NCBI GenBank assembly: GCA_037951105.1
Contig: JBAMJV010005523.1
Location: forward strand, 1-64,000
Source: Echinarachnius parma
Taxonomy: Eukaryota > Echinodermata > Echinoidea > Clypeasteroida > Echinarachniidae
Direction: 5' to 3'
Length of the DNA stretch: 64,000 nt
Below are positions 35,784 through 48,642 of this stretch, in pieces. The notes under the pieces were generated by a model. It had not been told where the DNA came from and searched no databases. It saw nothing but the letters and a program-made list of their open reading frames with translations. The position numbers and the translations under genes are program-made. Every line of letters starts with the position of its first letter. Positions within the stretch are counted from its first letter, which is position 1.

Positions 35784-37700
35784 AATTCAAATTTTTGAGC
35801 CCTCAACAGGCTATTTATTAATAATCTTCACATAAACAAACACATCAAATACATTAGCTTAAAACAAATCAAATACATGTGCAGAACACAAATTCAAATT
35901 AATCTTTCTATACAAACAACAATTGTAGCAACTGCCACTTAACATTAAAATGTCTCTCCATTCCGGATATACATAACATATATTTATTCATCTTTATAAT
36001 ATTGTAAAACATTCTTTTTCAACGTATCAAAAAGTGGAACTATGTTATTGAATGTTATTGAATAACAAATATGTTATTGAATAACAAAAATACCTTGAAT
36101 TTAATTGAATTGATCGACGGCCATAATGTAACGCTAGATGTTTAACATGAACCCGCATGGATATCTTGTTTTATAAACTTTGCTTATAAATTATTTGTAC
36201 CCATGTAGTTTTCACCACTTGTTTGTATTTTACTGCTAGATTGTTACATTATTGTGTTGGCAAGCACGCTGGTGCACATATATACGACTCATGAACAACA
36301 CAAACATTTTGATTCAAACTTGTTACATGGTTTCTTAATTTTGGAAATGAGAATTATACAACTCTTTCATTCACAGAATCACAGTGATACAATAACATCT
36401 TAATATGGATTTATAATATGTTCTATTTTCGCATGTAATACCCAACATATAATTAATGGATCACATTTTGAATAATTGACATCATGCACTGTTAACCATG
36501 TATAATGTAAGGCTGTTGTAATCACTATCTTGACTTAGCTTACACAAGTAGGATAATGAAAATATGAATAAGTGAACACTGGAAAATATATAATACATTT
36601 TTATCTAATACATTTTAATTGTATTTGTACTAATGTAATAACTTTACCCTATTAAAGGGGCATGAGTAATAGGGTAACAATAATAATTTTACATGTATAA
36701 TACATAATGATAAATTATAATCGATAATGTTAATATACAAATTAAATGCTGTAATATAAATTGTTAAAATATTAGCATAAAATGAAATTCATGACAATAC
36801 AGAATTTATAATTTAAATTACCGTAATTAACGTGATTGAATTAAAGTATTAGAATGTTCATAAGATGTTTATTATTGTAGAAGGTAGCACACATACTCCA
36901 TTGCAGAAGCGTATTTGCTATTGTATATTATTCTGATTTGTTTATGAAAAGTATTGTTAGTACTGTTTTCCTTGTGGTAAGATATATATACCCTGGATAT
37001 GAAATGCGAGTTATGATTAAATGGTATAAATACATGTAAATCAAATTATTTCAATTGTATTGTAAATGTGTGTGTGTCGTTTGCCTATTGTTTAATGATG
37101 AACAAATACAAGATATGACAAAATAGATTTCCTGAAAGGAATTTAAATGTATTCAGAAGTGAAATATTTGAACCCAAAATTCAAAATTGAATTACAATTC
37201 TTCGCCTGCATTGTATCAATCGCTCAGATTTATATGGACTGTACAACACAATCATTGTAAACAAATCAATGTATACGATACAGGCTTCATATCAATAGAT
37301 CTATGTATAACCGATTTCTGATAATTATGGGGATGTCAGTTACATGATATGATCCACGTGAATGATGATGTTGATGGTGGGATAGTAATAATATCCTTCA
37401 AATGAAGTGATTATACGTTTACCGATTATAGTGGTTCATTATAATGAGAGGTGGAAGAAAAGAGGGTGGGGAAAGTGAAACATGCAAATTGGTTGACATG
37501 GTGCATCATAAAACTATAATAACGAATGATCAAAATGCTGTGCTAGCCATATACTATATAGATCGGAAATTACCACATTCAATCAAAGAGAGGCACAGCT
37601 TTGGACCGAATGGGGGCAATTTTCCGCCCCTTCCATTTTGCGTAAATAAAAAAAAAAGACAATACAAATTTGCTACCTTGCACTCTCACCACCACTTTTA
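35784..37700. other. Very AT-rich DNA without recognised genes
   Basis: No exon pairs or convincing repeats are seen. A hairpin, ttaccctatt...aatagggtaa, spans about 36645-36678. The 93-codon frame at 37444 has no family features. Confidence 0.4.
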
Positions 37701-37706
37701 CCATAT

Positions 37707-38817
37707 AAACCGAACTCAAAAGTAACTTCACCCCTAAGCAGTTGCCCATAATTTCATAACTGATTATTGTTTCAAGATGTCATCTTAGCACAATATTGGC
37801 ACATTTGTAATGTTCGATATGTGCGGAAATCAGAGATATTCATTACTTTATGGCTGAATGAGCATAGATTAAAGACAAAAATGCCCTAATTCAAAAGTCA
37901 CAAGGTATTGCGCGTGCCTGTATATACATTGTTGTGAATCCGCACATGTGACGGAATGCATTGATCATGGTTTATGAAACAATGCTGTTTGATATTCCAT
38001 TCATTTTGATCTTTTGATGGCTCATGTGTTAAAATGCATTAATTTCAATTGTAAAACAGTGCATTTTTTAATTTTCCAACTCTCAATAATTTGTAATGAT
38101 GATAATACTTTTGCGAATTTTGAAATATGACTATTTTTTCTGTAATGTGTGCTCACTCAACCATGGATTAATGGTTACCTCTTATGTTTACACATTGTTT
38201 TCCTAACTACCATATGGATATATTGGCTAGACGAAATCTTGAAATGATTCTTGGTTATGAAATTACCGGCAATTGCTTAGGGGTGAAGTTACTTTTTCAT
38301 TACGTTTCACCCAGGTTAGAAAATAACCGCTTCTCAGGCCTGAGGAGAGGTTGAGAGATTCGTGCCTCTAGTAGAATTTTATCACCGTTTACACCGTTCT
38401 TATCGGTTTACTGCGTGTAACCGGAGGAGATTATCTCTATAATACCACTAGGTCTCGGGGGGCAGTTAACAGGGCATGGAATGTTGATGAAAGCTATTAA
38501 AATGGTTGAGTTGATTTCCACCGTGGTGGAGATCACGGCTAACTTAGTGAAACGTAATGAACAGTGCATTTTTTAATTTTCCAACTCTCAATAATTTGTA
38601 ATGATGATAATACTTTTGCGAATTTTGAAATATGACTATTTTTTCTGTAATGTGTGCTCACTCAACCATGGATTAATGGTTACCTCTTATGTTTACACAT
38701 TGTTTTCCTAACTACCATATGGATATATTGGCTAGACGAAATCTTGAAATGATTCTTGGTTATGAAATTACCGGCAATTGCTTAGGGGTGAAGTTACTTT
38801 TTGTGTTCGGTTTAGTT
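37707..38817. mobile_element. AAGTAACTTC-type TIR element with internal composite insertion
   Basis: The outer ends taaaccgaactcaaaagtaac (left) and gttactttttgtgttcggttta (right, ending 38817) are inverse repeats. cttcacccctaagcagttgcc faces ggcaattgcttaggggtgaag. The right 243 bp occurs twice (38055-38297 and 38560-38802), separated by a 262-bp TIR segment. Confidence 0.65.
38298..38559. mobile_element. 262-bp TIR segment between direct repeats
   Basis: CATTACGTTTCAC and GTGAAACGTAATG form 13-bp perfect inverted ends. The interior is richer in G+C than its surroundings, with small hairpins (cttctcaggcctgaggag, ccaccgtggtgg). There is no reading frame and no similar sequence elsewhere in the window. 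Confidence 0.65.
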
Positions 38818-38819
38818 TG

Positions 38820-40960
38820 GCATTGTATAATCACATCATCTGTATATAATTTATACACAAATAATTACTTCAAAGAGGAAACTGTTATACATATTTTCCA
38901 ATTGGTGTAGCAACAAAAATGATATCAATCATTATATTTGAAGCTGCATATCCCCATATCTGTTTTTCTTCATATACGACAGTTCACATGTACACGGGTA
39001 TAGTATACCGACCCCCTCCGTTTATGATTGTGCTTATATAAGTATTATTACACTCGTTAAAACACGGACATATTGCAGGAGGAATAGTTTATTTAAGCAT
39101 ACTCGCTTATTTTGCTTATAGGCAATTTAATTAGAAAATGTTGACTATTTTGACACCCCCCCCCCAAAAAAAAAAAACAACAACAACAGAAGGAAGATAG
39201 GCCTATGTGACGAGGTGTGAGCTAGTTGATTGCATTCTTAGGTGAGTACATGCATCAAATTTATAAACTGGAGCTGCGGAAGGGGGGGGGGGGGGGCTGC
39301 ATCCCCCCCCCGACTTTTGTGGCTTAAAACAAAGAAATACATAACAGTTCAAATGTGGTCAGCCTTTCCACGGCCCCTGATCAATATAGTGTAGGCCTAA
39401 TACGCGCAATGGACGAGAAATGCTCATCCTTTTCCGAAAATACACGAATGGTTAACATTCTGAAATTTAAACCTATCAAATAATAAGAAGTCCGGAATAC
39501 AACCAGAATCTGAGAGTAGAGTTTGTTCTTTATTTTTGTTTCCAAATTTGTTAACAGAACGCCTTTTCTCAATAATAAGTTAAACTTCGGCATTCACAAA
39601 GTAAAGTGCGTTGACTTGTACATGAGTTAAAGACTGCGCTTATGGAGTTTTGATTAGTAAACTATAAACGCATGGTTTATTTATTAAAATGTTTTGCACG
39701 AATTATTGTCGTTACATCATAACGCCAGTTTGTAAAGAATAATAATTTATATTTCTTTTCCTTATTGAGTAATGGTATTTGTTGAAAAAAATATATTTAT
39801 CGCATATAGACGTTGACTTTTTTAGAGTTCAGAAGTCAAAGTTTAATGCGCTTCGAGTCAAAACGCGCGATTTCAAGTTGTGTTGCGGAAGCAAAAAACA
39901 TGCATCCTTTAAAGTCGAAATTGCGATACCTTGGGCTGTTTTAAAAAAATGGACACAACCATATTCTGAATCTACGGAATTTTCTATTTCGTTTAAACCT
40001 TGTTTCCCAAAATGTATATGAAATATAAAAAAATATATATATAATAGAATCTGTGTTCCTCATAAAGGCAAAGTAAAACGCTACTCATGTGATCCCATAC
40101 GGGCTATACAGATTATACGCGATATGCGCATTGCCTGAAAATAGCTGCTTTAATACAATGATTCAATGTAACAATTATACGGGCTAAACAGGATGAAAAC
40201 CATGAAAACAACGTGACTTTTAAGGAGCAGAATCTACTTTTTCGATTAATATTTGTTTTGTCAATGTTGTAATTTGATGTATTTAATTATATTATGGTAA
40301 TGTAAACACAAGCATTTAGTGAATCGATTTGTCACGGGATATAAAAGATACGTACGCTTGCGCTTGTGTAATTGTTTTTAGCAGGAAATATACACGCAAT
40401 TTTAGAATAGTTCCAATATATTTTCGTCAGATTTGATAACATATAATTGTAAAGCGATTTCCAAAAAAATATGAATACAAAATTATTATCACTTTTGAAT
40501 AAGGAAATGCAAGAAAAATCAGGTGTAACGCAACGATAAAATTGCTCCCATTTCAGAGTTGAGCGCGCGTTAAGTAAAAACGCGCAATATTTCTGTTTCA
40601 TAAGCCAATGACATTAGGTCACTAAATTCCGAATGTAACTACTTTGGGCTATTTAAAAAAAATGTAAACAACCAGATTCGGAATCTACGGAATTTTCTCT
40701 TTCGATTAAGCCTTGTTTCCCAAAATGTATATGAAATTTTCACAAACCTCGAATTTCTGACATAAGGCACCGGACTAGATGGTCAAAATGACGAATCACC
40801 CCCCCACCCCCCCCCCCCCCCCCCCCCCCCAATGGCGAGAAGAAATCGACGCCCTTGCCCAGCTGGCTTATTTCGTTGACCCCCTCTTCCCAAACTAGAT
40901 ATCGCTATAGTTATGTTTGTCCAAATCAATTATTCAATACATTTCATAGGGGTGAATGAT
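38820..40960. other. Mostly unannotated DNA with C/G runs and hAT-like ends
   Basis: Homopolymers occur at 39284-39295 and 40810-40830. caattg-poor AT-rich DNA fills 39400-40740. ggaaaggctgaccaca in inverse at 39355-39378 matches the start of the element near 42032, and gaaatcgacgcccttg (40842-40857) is a right end of the hAT-like family of 18813-19402, whose left end was not found. 39950-40020 and 40660-40735 are diverged direct repeats (ggaattttct, ttcccaaaatgtatatgaaat). Confidence 0.4.
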
Positions 40961-40961
40961 G

Positions 40962-41519
40962 TTGAAGGTACCGTTGAGTATTGGTATTTCCCGAAGTGCC
41001 CCACGATATTTTTTTTCGCGAGATAATGAAAAATTCACTGTCAAATTTGATAAGCATATAGAATAAACTTTATTTAATCAAAAACGGTTCAGAAACGGCT
41101 GAAATATCCATAGGTATATTAATTTTTTTTATTCAAAAGATTCTTCACCGGCAATCACCGGGGGATATTATTTTAGACTAAAAAAAAAAACAATTTTAAA
41201 ATGCTTAAAGAGTGAATAAATTACTTGGAAACAAAGCTGAATAGGTTTTCAACAAAGTCGTTGATGATATCTCTATCAAATCATTATTTTTACAAAACAT
41301 TAAATGCACAATTTTGAATGAAAATTTTTTTTTTTAAATAGCGCCCTCTTGAGTTGTAACGACTCTTTTTAAAATGATGATAACAGGGGTTTTACTTGGT
41401 CGTTTGTAATTGTGTATACTTTTTGAGCTTAGTGAAATTATAACTATTTCTTTGTACCGTAATGGTGAAGGTTTTGGTTACTAAAGTAAAGTTTGACCAA
41501 TACTCAACTATCCCTTTAA
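40962..41519. mobile_element. TTAA MITE, family W copy 2
   Basis: The left end ggtaccgttgagtattggta and the right end accaatactcaactatcccTTTAA are inverse. The core ggttcagaaacggctgaaatatcc is shared with other copies. The left TTAA has decayed. Confidence 0.65.
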
Positions 41520-42029
41520 GATTCTAATAATAGTGGTATGTTTTAAAGAATAGTACTTCCCCATGTTGTTGATAATTATTTTGTTTTTAATGCAAATAAA
41601 CATTCTTATTCAACACGCACGTGTCAACATATTTCAGTTAGATAAGCTCATATAGTTGACGTCATAATGGACCCGAACTATGGAATGCTTTGCCTCAAAA
41701 CAAGTAAGTTACTTTTCTTTAATCCGTTTGAAGAAGAATGAAAGAAATTATAGTACAGATTTGGACATAAAGAATTTTAGCAATTATGAAACTTGCAAAT
41801 TATAATTAAAACATATAGCCTAACAGTTATATATAGTTCAATGATGCTTAAATAGTAGGCCTACAGTAAAGTATTTCAAAATGAACACAAGTGTTCATGT
41901 TTTGCTTCATTTTCATAAATTATGGATGGACAAATTTGTATGATAAAGGGGTCTAATATCATGTTGTGCAGATTTGTTGATATCTGGAAGTCACAAATGT
42001 ATATTATTGTCTTCTTATTTCAAAGATAT

Positions 42030-42446
42030 GTAACAGGGACCGCGGAAAGGTTTTGAAAGTGGTGGGGGGGGGGGGGGGGCTGACCTCATTTTGGCTGTTA
42101 TTATACGTTATTATTTGTGCCTATGTATTTCTTTGTTTTAAGCCCAAAAATGGGGGGCTGCAGCCCCCATTTTATAAAAAACTTTTATAAAAACGAGTGT
42201 ACAAGGTAAATGCAAGGTCGGGCTATTTGAGGTCTTCCTATGTTCCAACCACCCCCCCCCCCCCCAATTACAAATGGATATAATGGTGGTTATTTCAGTT
42301 GTCTCTTAACCGATTTTGATCAAAATAAAGTTAATTCTGTCATTAAAATCGTATGCTCTTTCAAATTTGATACTCAATTTTCATTACCTCACAAAAAAAG
42401 AAATTCGAGCAGTGCCCTCTTTACCAAAACTAAACTTTCCCTTTAA
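42030..42446. repeat. Mixed repeats: CAGGGACCGCGG end, G/C runs, right half of a W MITE
   Basis: cagggaccgcggaaagg at 42031 is followed by a G-run (42063-42079), ggggggctgcagccccc and a C-run (42250-42264). From 42275 the sequence matches the right half of family W (ccgattttgatcaaaataaag) and ends ccaaaactaaactttcccTTTAA at 42446. Confidence 0.5.
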
Positions 42447-43055
42447 CCCAAAATATCATTATTCATGACTTTTATACTTGCATTATAATACGGTTATCAA
42501 GGGCCATCGTGAACATACTTATTTGCACTTGCATTATTTCCTTACCTTTTCTTTTTGAAGTAAACAAACAAATAACACATCTATTGTTGTCTTGTCGACA
42601 TGTTGTTTCAACATGATTTAATTTTAATTTTCACTGTAAAAATATAGGGGTATACTAATTGTGACATTACAACGAAGTGTTAGCTAACGGAATACCCTTG
42701 TTGGCCTTTTGGTCGGCGTGCATGCACGGTGAAAGCAAAACAAAACGACAGAAAAAAACAATTACCAGGAAAGTAAGATTTTAGAATATTTATAATGCAC
42801 ATTCAAATTTAAGCAATAAATACATGTCAAAAATACTAGACTTATACATGTATTTCATTCATTTAAATCAAGGTTCTGTAGACAAAATAATACTTTGCAC
42901 ATACCGATACTCCTGATCTGCCAAGAAGTGTTCAACAAGTTAAATATCAAATATTAATTGTCTATACATACAAACTAGAACATTATAAAATTCGCCAATA
43001 AATTAAATTTGACTTTTTGCAGACCACAGTCTGTAGCATTCATTATGTGGGTGCG

Positions 43056-43796
43056 CTTCGTTATTCCGAAGGTTCGTTATTCCGAAGGTTCTTTATTCCG
43101 AAGGTTCGTTATTCCGAACACGCAAATTTCGTATACCTGAGGGTTCGTTAATCCTAAAATGAAATAGGGTTCGTTAATCCGAACATTTGTTGCATTATTC
43201 CGAAGGTTCGTTATTCCGAAGCTCCGTTATTCCGAGGGTTCGTTATTCCGAAGGTTCGCTATTCCTAAAATGAAATCAGGTTCGTTATTCCGAAGGTTCG
43301 TTAGTCCGAAAATAAAATCGGGTTCGTTATTCCGAAGGTTCGTTATTCCGAAGGTCCGTTATTCCGAGGGTTCGTTTTCCGAAGGTTCGCTATTCCTAAA
43401 ATGAAATCGTGTTCGTTAATCCGAAAATGAATTTGGGTGTGTTATAATGCTATAATGTCATATAAAGAGATAAAATAAACTTAAATGTTTGATTGGTCTG
43501 GCCAAGGGAGGGAAATGGGGTGGGGTATGCTTAATGCAGGCTGTGAATTAAATAAACAAATCACAAATTATAGTATTATAACAACCCCGATTTAATTTTC
43601 GGATTAACGAACCCTATTTCATTTTCGGACTAATGAACCTTTGGAATAACGAACCTTCGGAATAACGAACCCGATTTCGTTTTAGGAATAGCGAACCTTC
43701 GGAATAACGAACCGTCGGAATAACGAACCTTCGGAATAACGGACCTTCGGAATAACTGAACCTTCGGAATAACGAACCTTCGGAATAACGGACTGT
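43056..43796. mobile_element. Tandem-repeat foldback element (GGTTCGTTATTCCGAA)n
   Basis: The left arm (43056-43435) is built of about 18 copies of a 15-16 bp unit, GGTTCGTTATTCCGAA, with variants containing ctaaaatgaaat. The right arm (43590-43796) has about ten copies in inverse orientation, with a 155-bp unique spacer. The whole can fold back. Confidence 0.8.
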
Positions 43797-44021
43797 AACC
43801 CATTATTTGATTGATTACTTTGTTCCATCTCGCCGTGACACCACAGTGACACTGTCGGTATATTGCTACACATGTCGGAATTTAATTCCGTATCTAGAGG
43901 AAATTATAAAACAATTTATTTTCTAGAAGAAATATCACTTATACTAGCGGACCAATCTTATGGAATTCTCTATCATCTGCAATACAAGAAAGCAAAACTC
44001 TGAACTGATTTAAAACTAAAC

Positions 44022-44561
44022 TTAAAGGGGTAGTACAGTTTTTGTAAGGCTAAACTTTAGTAATCAGAACCCTCACAGTAAAATTACAAACTAATGTTAT
44101 AGCCCCACCATGCTCGATAGGTATAACAAAAATACAAATGACTAAATAAAAAGCCTGTTATCATTCCAAAAGCGCCATTGAAACACAAGAGGGCGCTCTT
44201 AAATAAGGCATTGGTTTCAACCATTTTTCATACAATATTATGCATGTGATGTCTTGTTAAATAACGATTAAATCATCATCAACAACTATTTTGAAAACGC
44301 TTTTGAAAATTTTTACAAAAGTGTAAGCATTTTAGATTTGTTTTTGAAAAAATCATCTAATTATTTAGGCCCCAAACAATTATAAGATCGGATATATTTT
44401 TTGATATTTCAGCCGTTTCTGGACCGATTTTGACCAAATCAAGTTTATTCTGCCATTAAAATTGCATGTTCTCTCGAATTCGACACTCAGTTTTTTCATT
44501 ACCTCACAAAAGAATTGTGATGTACATCGCCCTCTCTACCAAAACTGAACTTCCCCTTTAA
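44022..44561. mobile_element. TTAA MITE, family W copy 3
   Basis: TTAAAGGGGTAGTACAGTTTT at the left and aaaactgaacttcccctTTAA at the right. The core includes caagagggcgctctt, ggtttcaaccatttttcat and atttcagccgtttctgg. The right TTAA is shared with the next element. Confidence 0.75.
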
Positions 44562-45033
44562 AAGGGTAATACATGTACTACAGTTATGGTAAGGCTGTCA
44601 ACTTGCATAATAACAATACAAACTATAAATCCACCATGCTCGAAAGGTAAAGACAATTACAAACGACTAAGTAAAAAGCATTTAGACAAAATATTGTGCA
44701 TGTGATGTTTTGTTAAAATAGTGATTAGATAGAGAAATAATCAACAACTATTTCAAAACCTATTTTGCAAATTTTGGAATAGAGGAAGCATTTTTAAAAC
44801 ATTTTTTAACGGCATGGTTAAAAATTATCGAATTATTATTGTGGGGCCCCTCAATTATTACAAACGGTTATGTTTATTGATATTTCAGCCATTTTTTAAC
44901 CGAATTTGTTCAAACAAAGTTACTGTCATACAAATTGTGTACTCTTTCGAATTTGACACTCAGCTTGTCATTATCTCACCAAAGAAATATTTTGTGTAGC
45001 GTCCTCTATACAAAATCTCCGCTATACCTTTAA
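44558..45033. mobile_element. TTAA MITE, family W copy 4, abutting copy 3
   Basis: TTAAAAGGGTAATAC...acagttatggtaaggctg at the left and acaaaatctccgctatacctTTAA at the right. It is more diverged than copy 3 and in the same orientation, so the two form a head-to-tail pair joined by a single TTAA. Confidence 0.68.
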
Positions 45034-45399
45034 TATCGTATCCAGAAGTAAAATGTAAATCAACACAGCACATGTGACATGCGTTGATGCACAATCAGCG
45101 TGCGGCGCCGTAAAAGTAAATGTTTAATTTGTTTTTATTTTTTTGTTTTTATTAGTTCAAACCACAACATGACCCATGTAATAAACAAACAAAACAACAA
45201 CATACATATAAGTTTTGTTTTAAATAATAAGGAAATTACAATGGCATATGTTTAAAGTAAAATAGTTCACCAAAATAATGAAACATTCTAATCATGACTA
45301 TACTGTAGTAAATGTCAATTTCTTACAATGTAAATTCAACTTACTACTCTTCTCTGTTATCTTATATTCAATAGTTTGTTTGCCTCACAAATGAAACAA

Positions 45400-46060
45400 A
45401 AGCTTGAAATCTAACTTAACCTTTTGGAACTTACACCGAATAATATAATACTTGAGACACAAAAACAAAAAGGAGATGCACTTATCATGAATAGTTTCCA
45501 CAGTTTCCATACCAAATAATTATGATTAAAATCAGAATAAATTGTTGCACATGCATTATTAACCTTCTTATCAATCAAACCCAAAGTTGTTTCCATATAG
45601 GAGCTACCACCTTACAATCACAAAATAAGTGTTTTAAAGTTTCAGGAAATCTTTCACAAAAATAACTCATGGATGAAACATTTTTCCCAATCTTATACAA
45701 AAAGGCATTCAATGCAACAGCATTATGAAATATTTTAAAATAAAAGGACCTTAACTGAGTTTCTATGGTGCATTTAAAATTCTCTGTATGTATTATAGAC
45801 CAATTCGTTTCATTGTTTTCTAAACCAAGCCAATCTTCCCACTTATGTCACAGCCTAGCATCTAAACGAATATCTATCTTTCTCAATAAAGAATAAGCAT
45901 ATTTTCGGCACTTTCACAATTTTCACTAAATCACTAACAATTTTATCAAAAATATCTTCAGGCACATCCAAAGGTTCTAAAATCCAATCTAAATAAATTG
46001 CATTCATATCAAATTCTACAACTAAATCCTCAACATTGTTCATCATATTAACACCTCTAG
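45400..46060 (-). pseudogene. L1/Tx1-like LINE, C-terminal zinc-binding fragment
   Basis: The minus strand reads VEDLVVEFDMNAIYLDWILE (46040-45960), then, after stops, WEDWLGLENNETNWSIIHTE, IETQLRSFYFKIFHNAVALN, AFLYKIGKNVSSMSYFCERF and PETLKHLFCDCKVVAPIWKQ down to about 45590. The C..F.ET..HLF.DC pattern is the zinc-binding domain that follows reverse transcriptase in L1-type elements. Several stops and a frameshift show that it is dead. No YADD core lies in the window. Confidence 0.75.
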
Positions 46061-46194
46061 GCCTATATGAGAAATATTACAAATTCTTTTTTCATACCAA
46101 TCAGGATAATAATACTATAGCCTATTGCCTTAAGCTTACATTTTTGTTCCACGAAATGAAATCCTGCATGTGATACGTACCTATTTAAATATAT

Positions 46195-46260
46195 GTATGT
46201 TCAATGTTCAATGTTCAATGTTCAATTTTATTTCATTTTCAACAAGAAGGTACATATATT
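46195..46260 (-). repeat. (TTCAATG)n tail of a non-LTR element
   Basis: tgttcaatgttcaatgttcaa next to ttttatttcattttcaac looks like the 3' microsatellite tail of a LINE read on the minus strand. The upstream 46260-47000 has only low-complexity frames and no recognisable protein. Confidence 0.45.
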
Positions 46261-46999
46261 TACAACAACATTTGTGAAAGTATAAACAATAAATTATAAA
46301 CATTGGCAATCAAAATGTATGTTGATATAATAATTGATTAAAATATAATGAATTAAGATACTACGACATTTTTAGATTTTTAAGTAAGGTACAATTCAAT
46401 TTTGACATTTAGAAATAATCATATTATAAAAGCGGAAACAGAAAGTAAACGAATGTTGCTGTATGTTTAAATTTCAAGTGAAAATGGAGGGATCCACTAA
46501 AAAGCATGGCTTGTAGAATGTGGAATCCCTCAAAAATTAATGTTTTACAAAGTAATGAAAGTATCAAATACGGAAAAAAATACGAAAAATCAAATACGGA
46601 AAAATTGTGAATAATAGGAAAAAAAACAAAAAAACAAGATAGCAAATATTATACAGTGTAGTATTACAAAAAAATGTAATTATTACAAAACTGTTTGATA
46701 AGAATTCAAAATAGTGTTGTGCCTACGGAGACTACTGAAGAGAACATGAATGTATGAACAAATAAGACGCAGTGTGGAAGCATACATGAACAAGAAGATG
46801 CTGTACAAAAGATAATGAAAATATAGAAAATATGAATGGATTGAGAAGGTATGGAATGAGAAGGTATGGACCTGCAAGACTAAAAGAAAATGTATAAAAT
46901 AAAATAAAAACAAAAATTTCATACAAATTAAGAGAATAAGAAATATTATTTCATTAAAATAGCGGCGCAATTTCCAGAATAAGCAACAACAATAATAAT

Positions 47000-47500
47000 G
47001 AAAGGTTTTTTAACCATGTCACTCCTCAATTTCCTTAAAACACACAATGTGGCTTCAGATTTCCATAATACTAAATAATCATCATTAAAATGTCTCAACA
47101 TTTAAATTTCTATAATCTTCCAAGTACTAAAATTATCAGGATCAAATATTTTTTGAACCCATCACATTTTCTCCGCTTTATAATATATTAAATGATCAAT
47201 CATTTAAGTCCACCTTCTTCATACACATTACAAACTAGGTCTCGCTTAACACGATAACTTCATTAGTCCATATAAATAAAAATATACTATTCAACTTTTA
47301 AAAAAAAGAAGGAATTAGGTACATCAATACATAAAACCGAAAACAAATACAAATGCTAGGGCAATTATCATTCCTATTAATAACAAATTCCTTTGCCTCC
47401 AACAGTTAAAAATGTGTCCATTCTTTTTTAATCTTGGAGGGATACATGTTTTAAAGTTGATGTCCGCTATGCTTATATGCGACTGCGACATTACGACAAA
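47000..47500. other. AT-rich DNA without recognised features
   Basis: No exon, TIR pair or coding remnant was recognised here. Confidence 0.35.
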
Positions 47501-47509
47501 AGAGCAACC

Positions 47510-47590
47510 AAATTAACAGTCGACAATTAAACCCGAGACCTCCGGACTGCTGGACCGGTGCTCTGACCCCATAACTAGAGACTTTTATGA
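47510..47590 (-). repeat. tRNA-like sequence (candidate SINE head)
   Basis: The minus strand reads GGGGTCAGAGCACCGGTCC, AGCAGTCCGGAGGTCTCGGG and TTTAATTGTCG. This has the layout of a tRNA D arm, anticodon arm and B-box, but the acceptor stem is missing. Confidence 0.4.
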
Positions 47591-47750
47591 CACGATTGTG
47601 ATTTGTTTTTGTTTTAAAGGCTCATTGTAGAGCTAGAATGTAAATATTACGTTATTGTTATTGTCCTTCTGCGAAATCCGAAGCCCAAATCATGACCGAA
47701 TTACAATCGTCATATTATGCAGTATTCATGAGTTCAAATCATAGTGAGTT

Positions 47751-48108
47751 AATCAAACTTAACGCGACAAGACATGACAGGTGTTAAGTTACGTTACTCT
47801 AACTCCAGAACCAAGAATTTAGGGGGAATTTAGCCCGCTTACCGGCCGGGAGGAAAATTGAAAACCACATTAGGGAGGATTAAGGGGGATTTGATTTGGT
47901 TCGCTCGCTAGTGATAAAATAATTCGCTTTACAGTCTGAACAATAGACTAGCATTGCAAAGTTCAATTAGACTATGAATAACAATTTAGTGGCTTATCAG
48001 CCGATCCCCCTCAACTTGAGATGGATGTTTGGAAACCCTTTCCTGTGGATGTTTATATTTAATTTGATACCGCTCCCTGCCTCTCTGGGATGGTATTGAC
48101 TTTTATTT
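47751..48108 (+). repeat. Split direct repeat A1
   Basis: Begins taatcaaacttaacgcgac and ends tattgacttttattt. It matches 51179-51535 with only a few differences, for example ataaaataat against ataatataat. Confidence 0.85.
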
Positions 48109-48642
48109 AGAAATTATATCTTTGTTTTTATTGAACCTCGTTTTGCCTGGATACTGATTTGGGCAAAACATGTTTGTTTGATAAATATGGCCGGTATAGC
48201 GTGGAAAACTATTAGAGAAGTTTGGGAGATTTTTGTAGATTCATTCGTTCATGGTTGTTTGTTCGGAAAGCATGTCGATCTATGTTGGTTAGAGAAAAAA
48301 TATCTACAATGGACTTCGATTGCTGAATGTTAGTTTTCAATTGGAGTTTCAGTGACAGTAAATACTATTCTTCTTTGAATTGGATGCAACTTTATAATAG
48401 TCGTATGCTTGCTTCGACGATATGGTTCGCGTGTGACGGGATTTGTTTCAATTACGCTTGGAGGGAGGTTGATCACGGTTTCATACACATATTGGCATAT
48501 TATATAAATTGGACTTTGACTATAGCTGCAACCGTCCCGAGTTGTGTGATAACGATTTATATTATTGCCAGATCATAGCGGCAATTTCGTCGGTCTTTCT
48601 GGCCCCGTAAAACATTATTTCGTCACCCCTACGCGCTACAAG

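Noticed and set aside
43056-43796. CRISPR array
   Set aside because: Units are contiguous 16-bp repeats without unique spacers, in inverse orientation on the two sides, in an animal genome.
43682-43873. Repeat-protein-like frame containing VIPKVRYSEGS
   Set aside because: It is the 16-bp DNA repeat of the foldback read in one frame; no conservation of protein is implied.
46683-46970. 95-codon hydrophobic minus-strand frame
   Set aside because: Low-complexity Phe/Leu/Tyr from A-rich plus-strand DNA beside a LINE-like tail; no real membrane protein pattern.
48327-48578. 83-codon frame with membrane-like segments before gag
   Set aside because: No recognised motif, and it lies in the leader of the retroelement; kept as unsupported.
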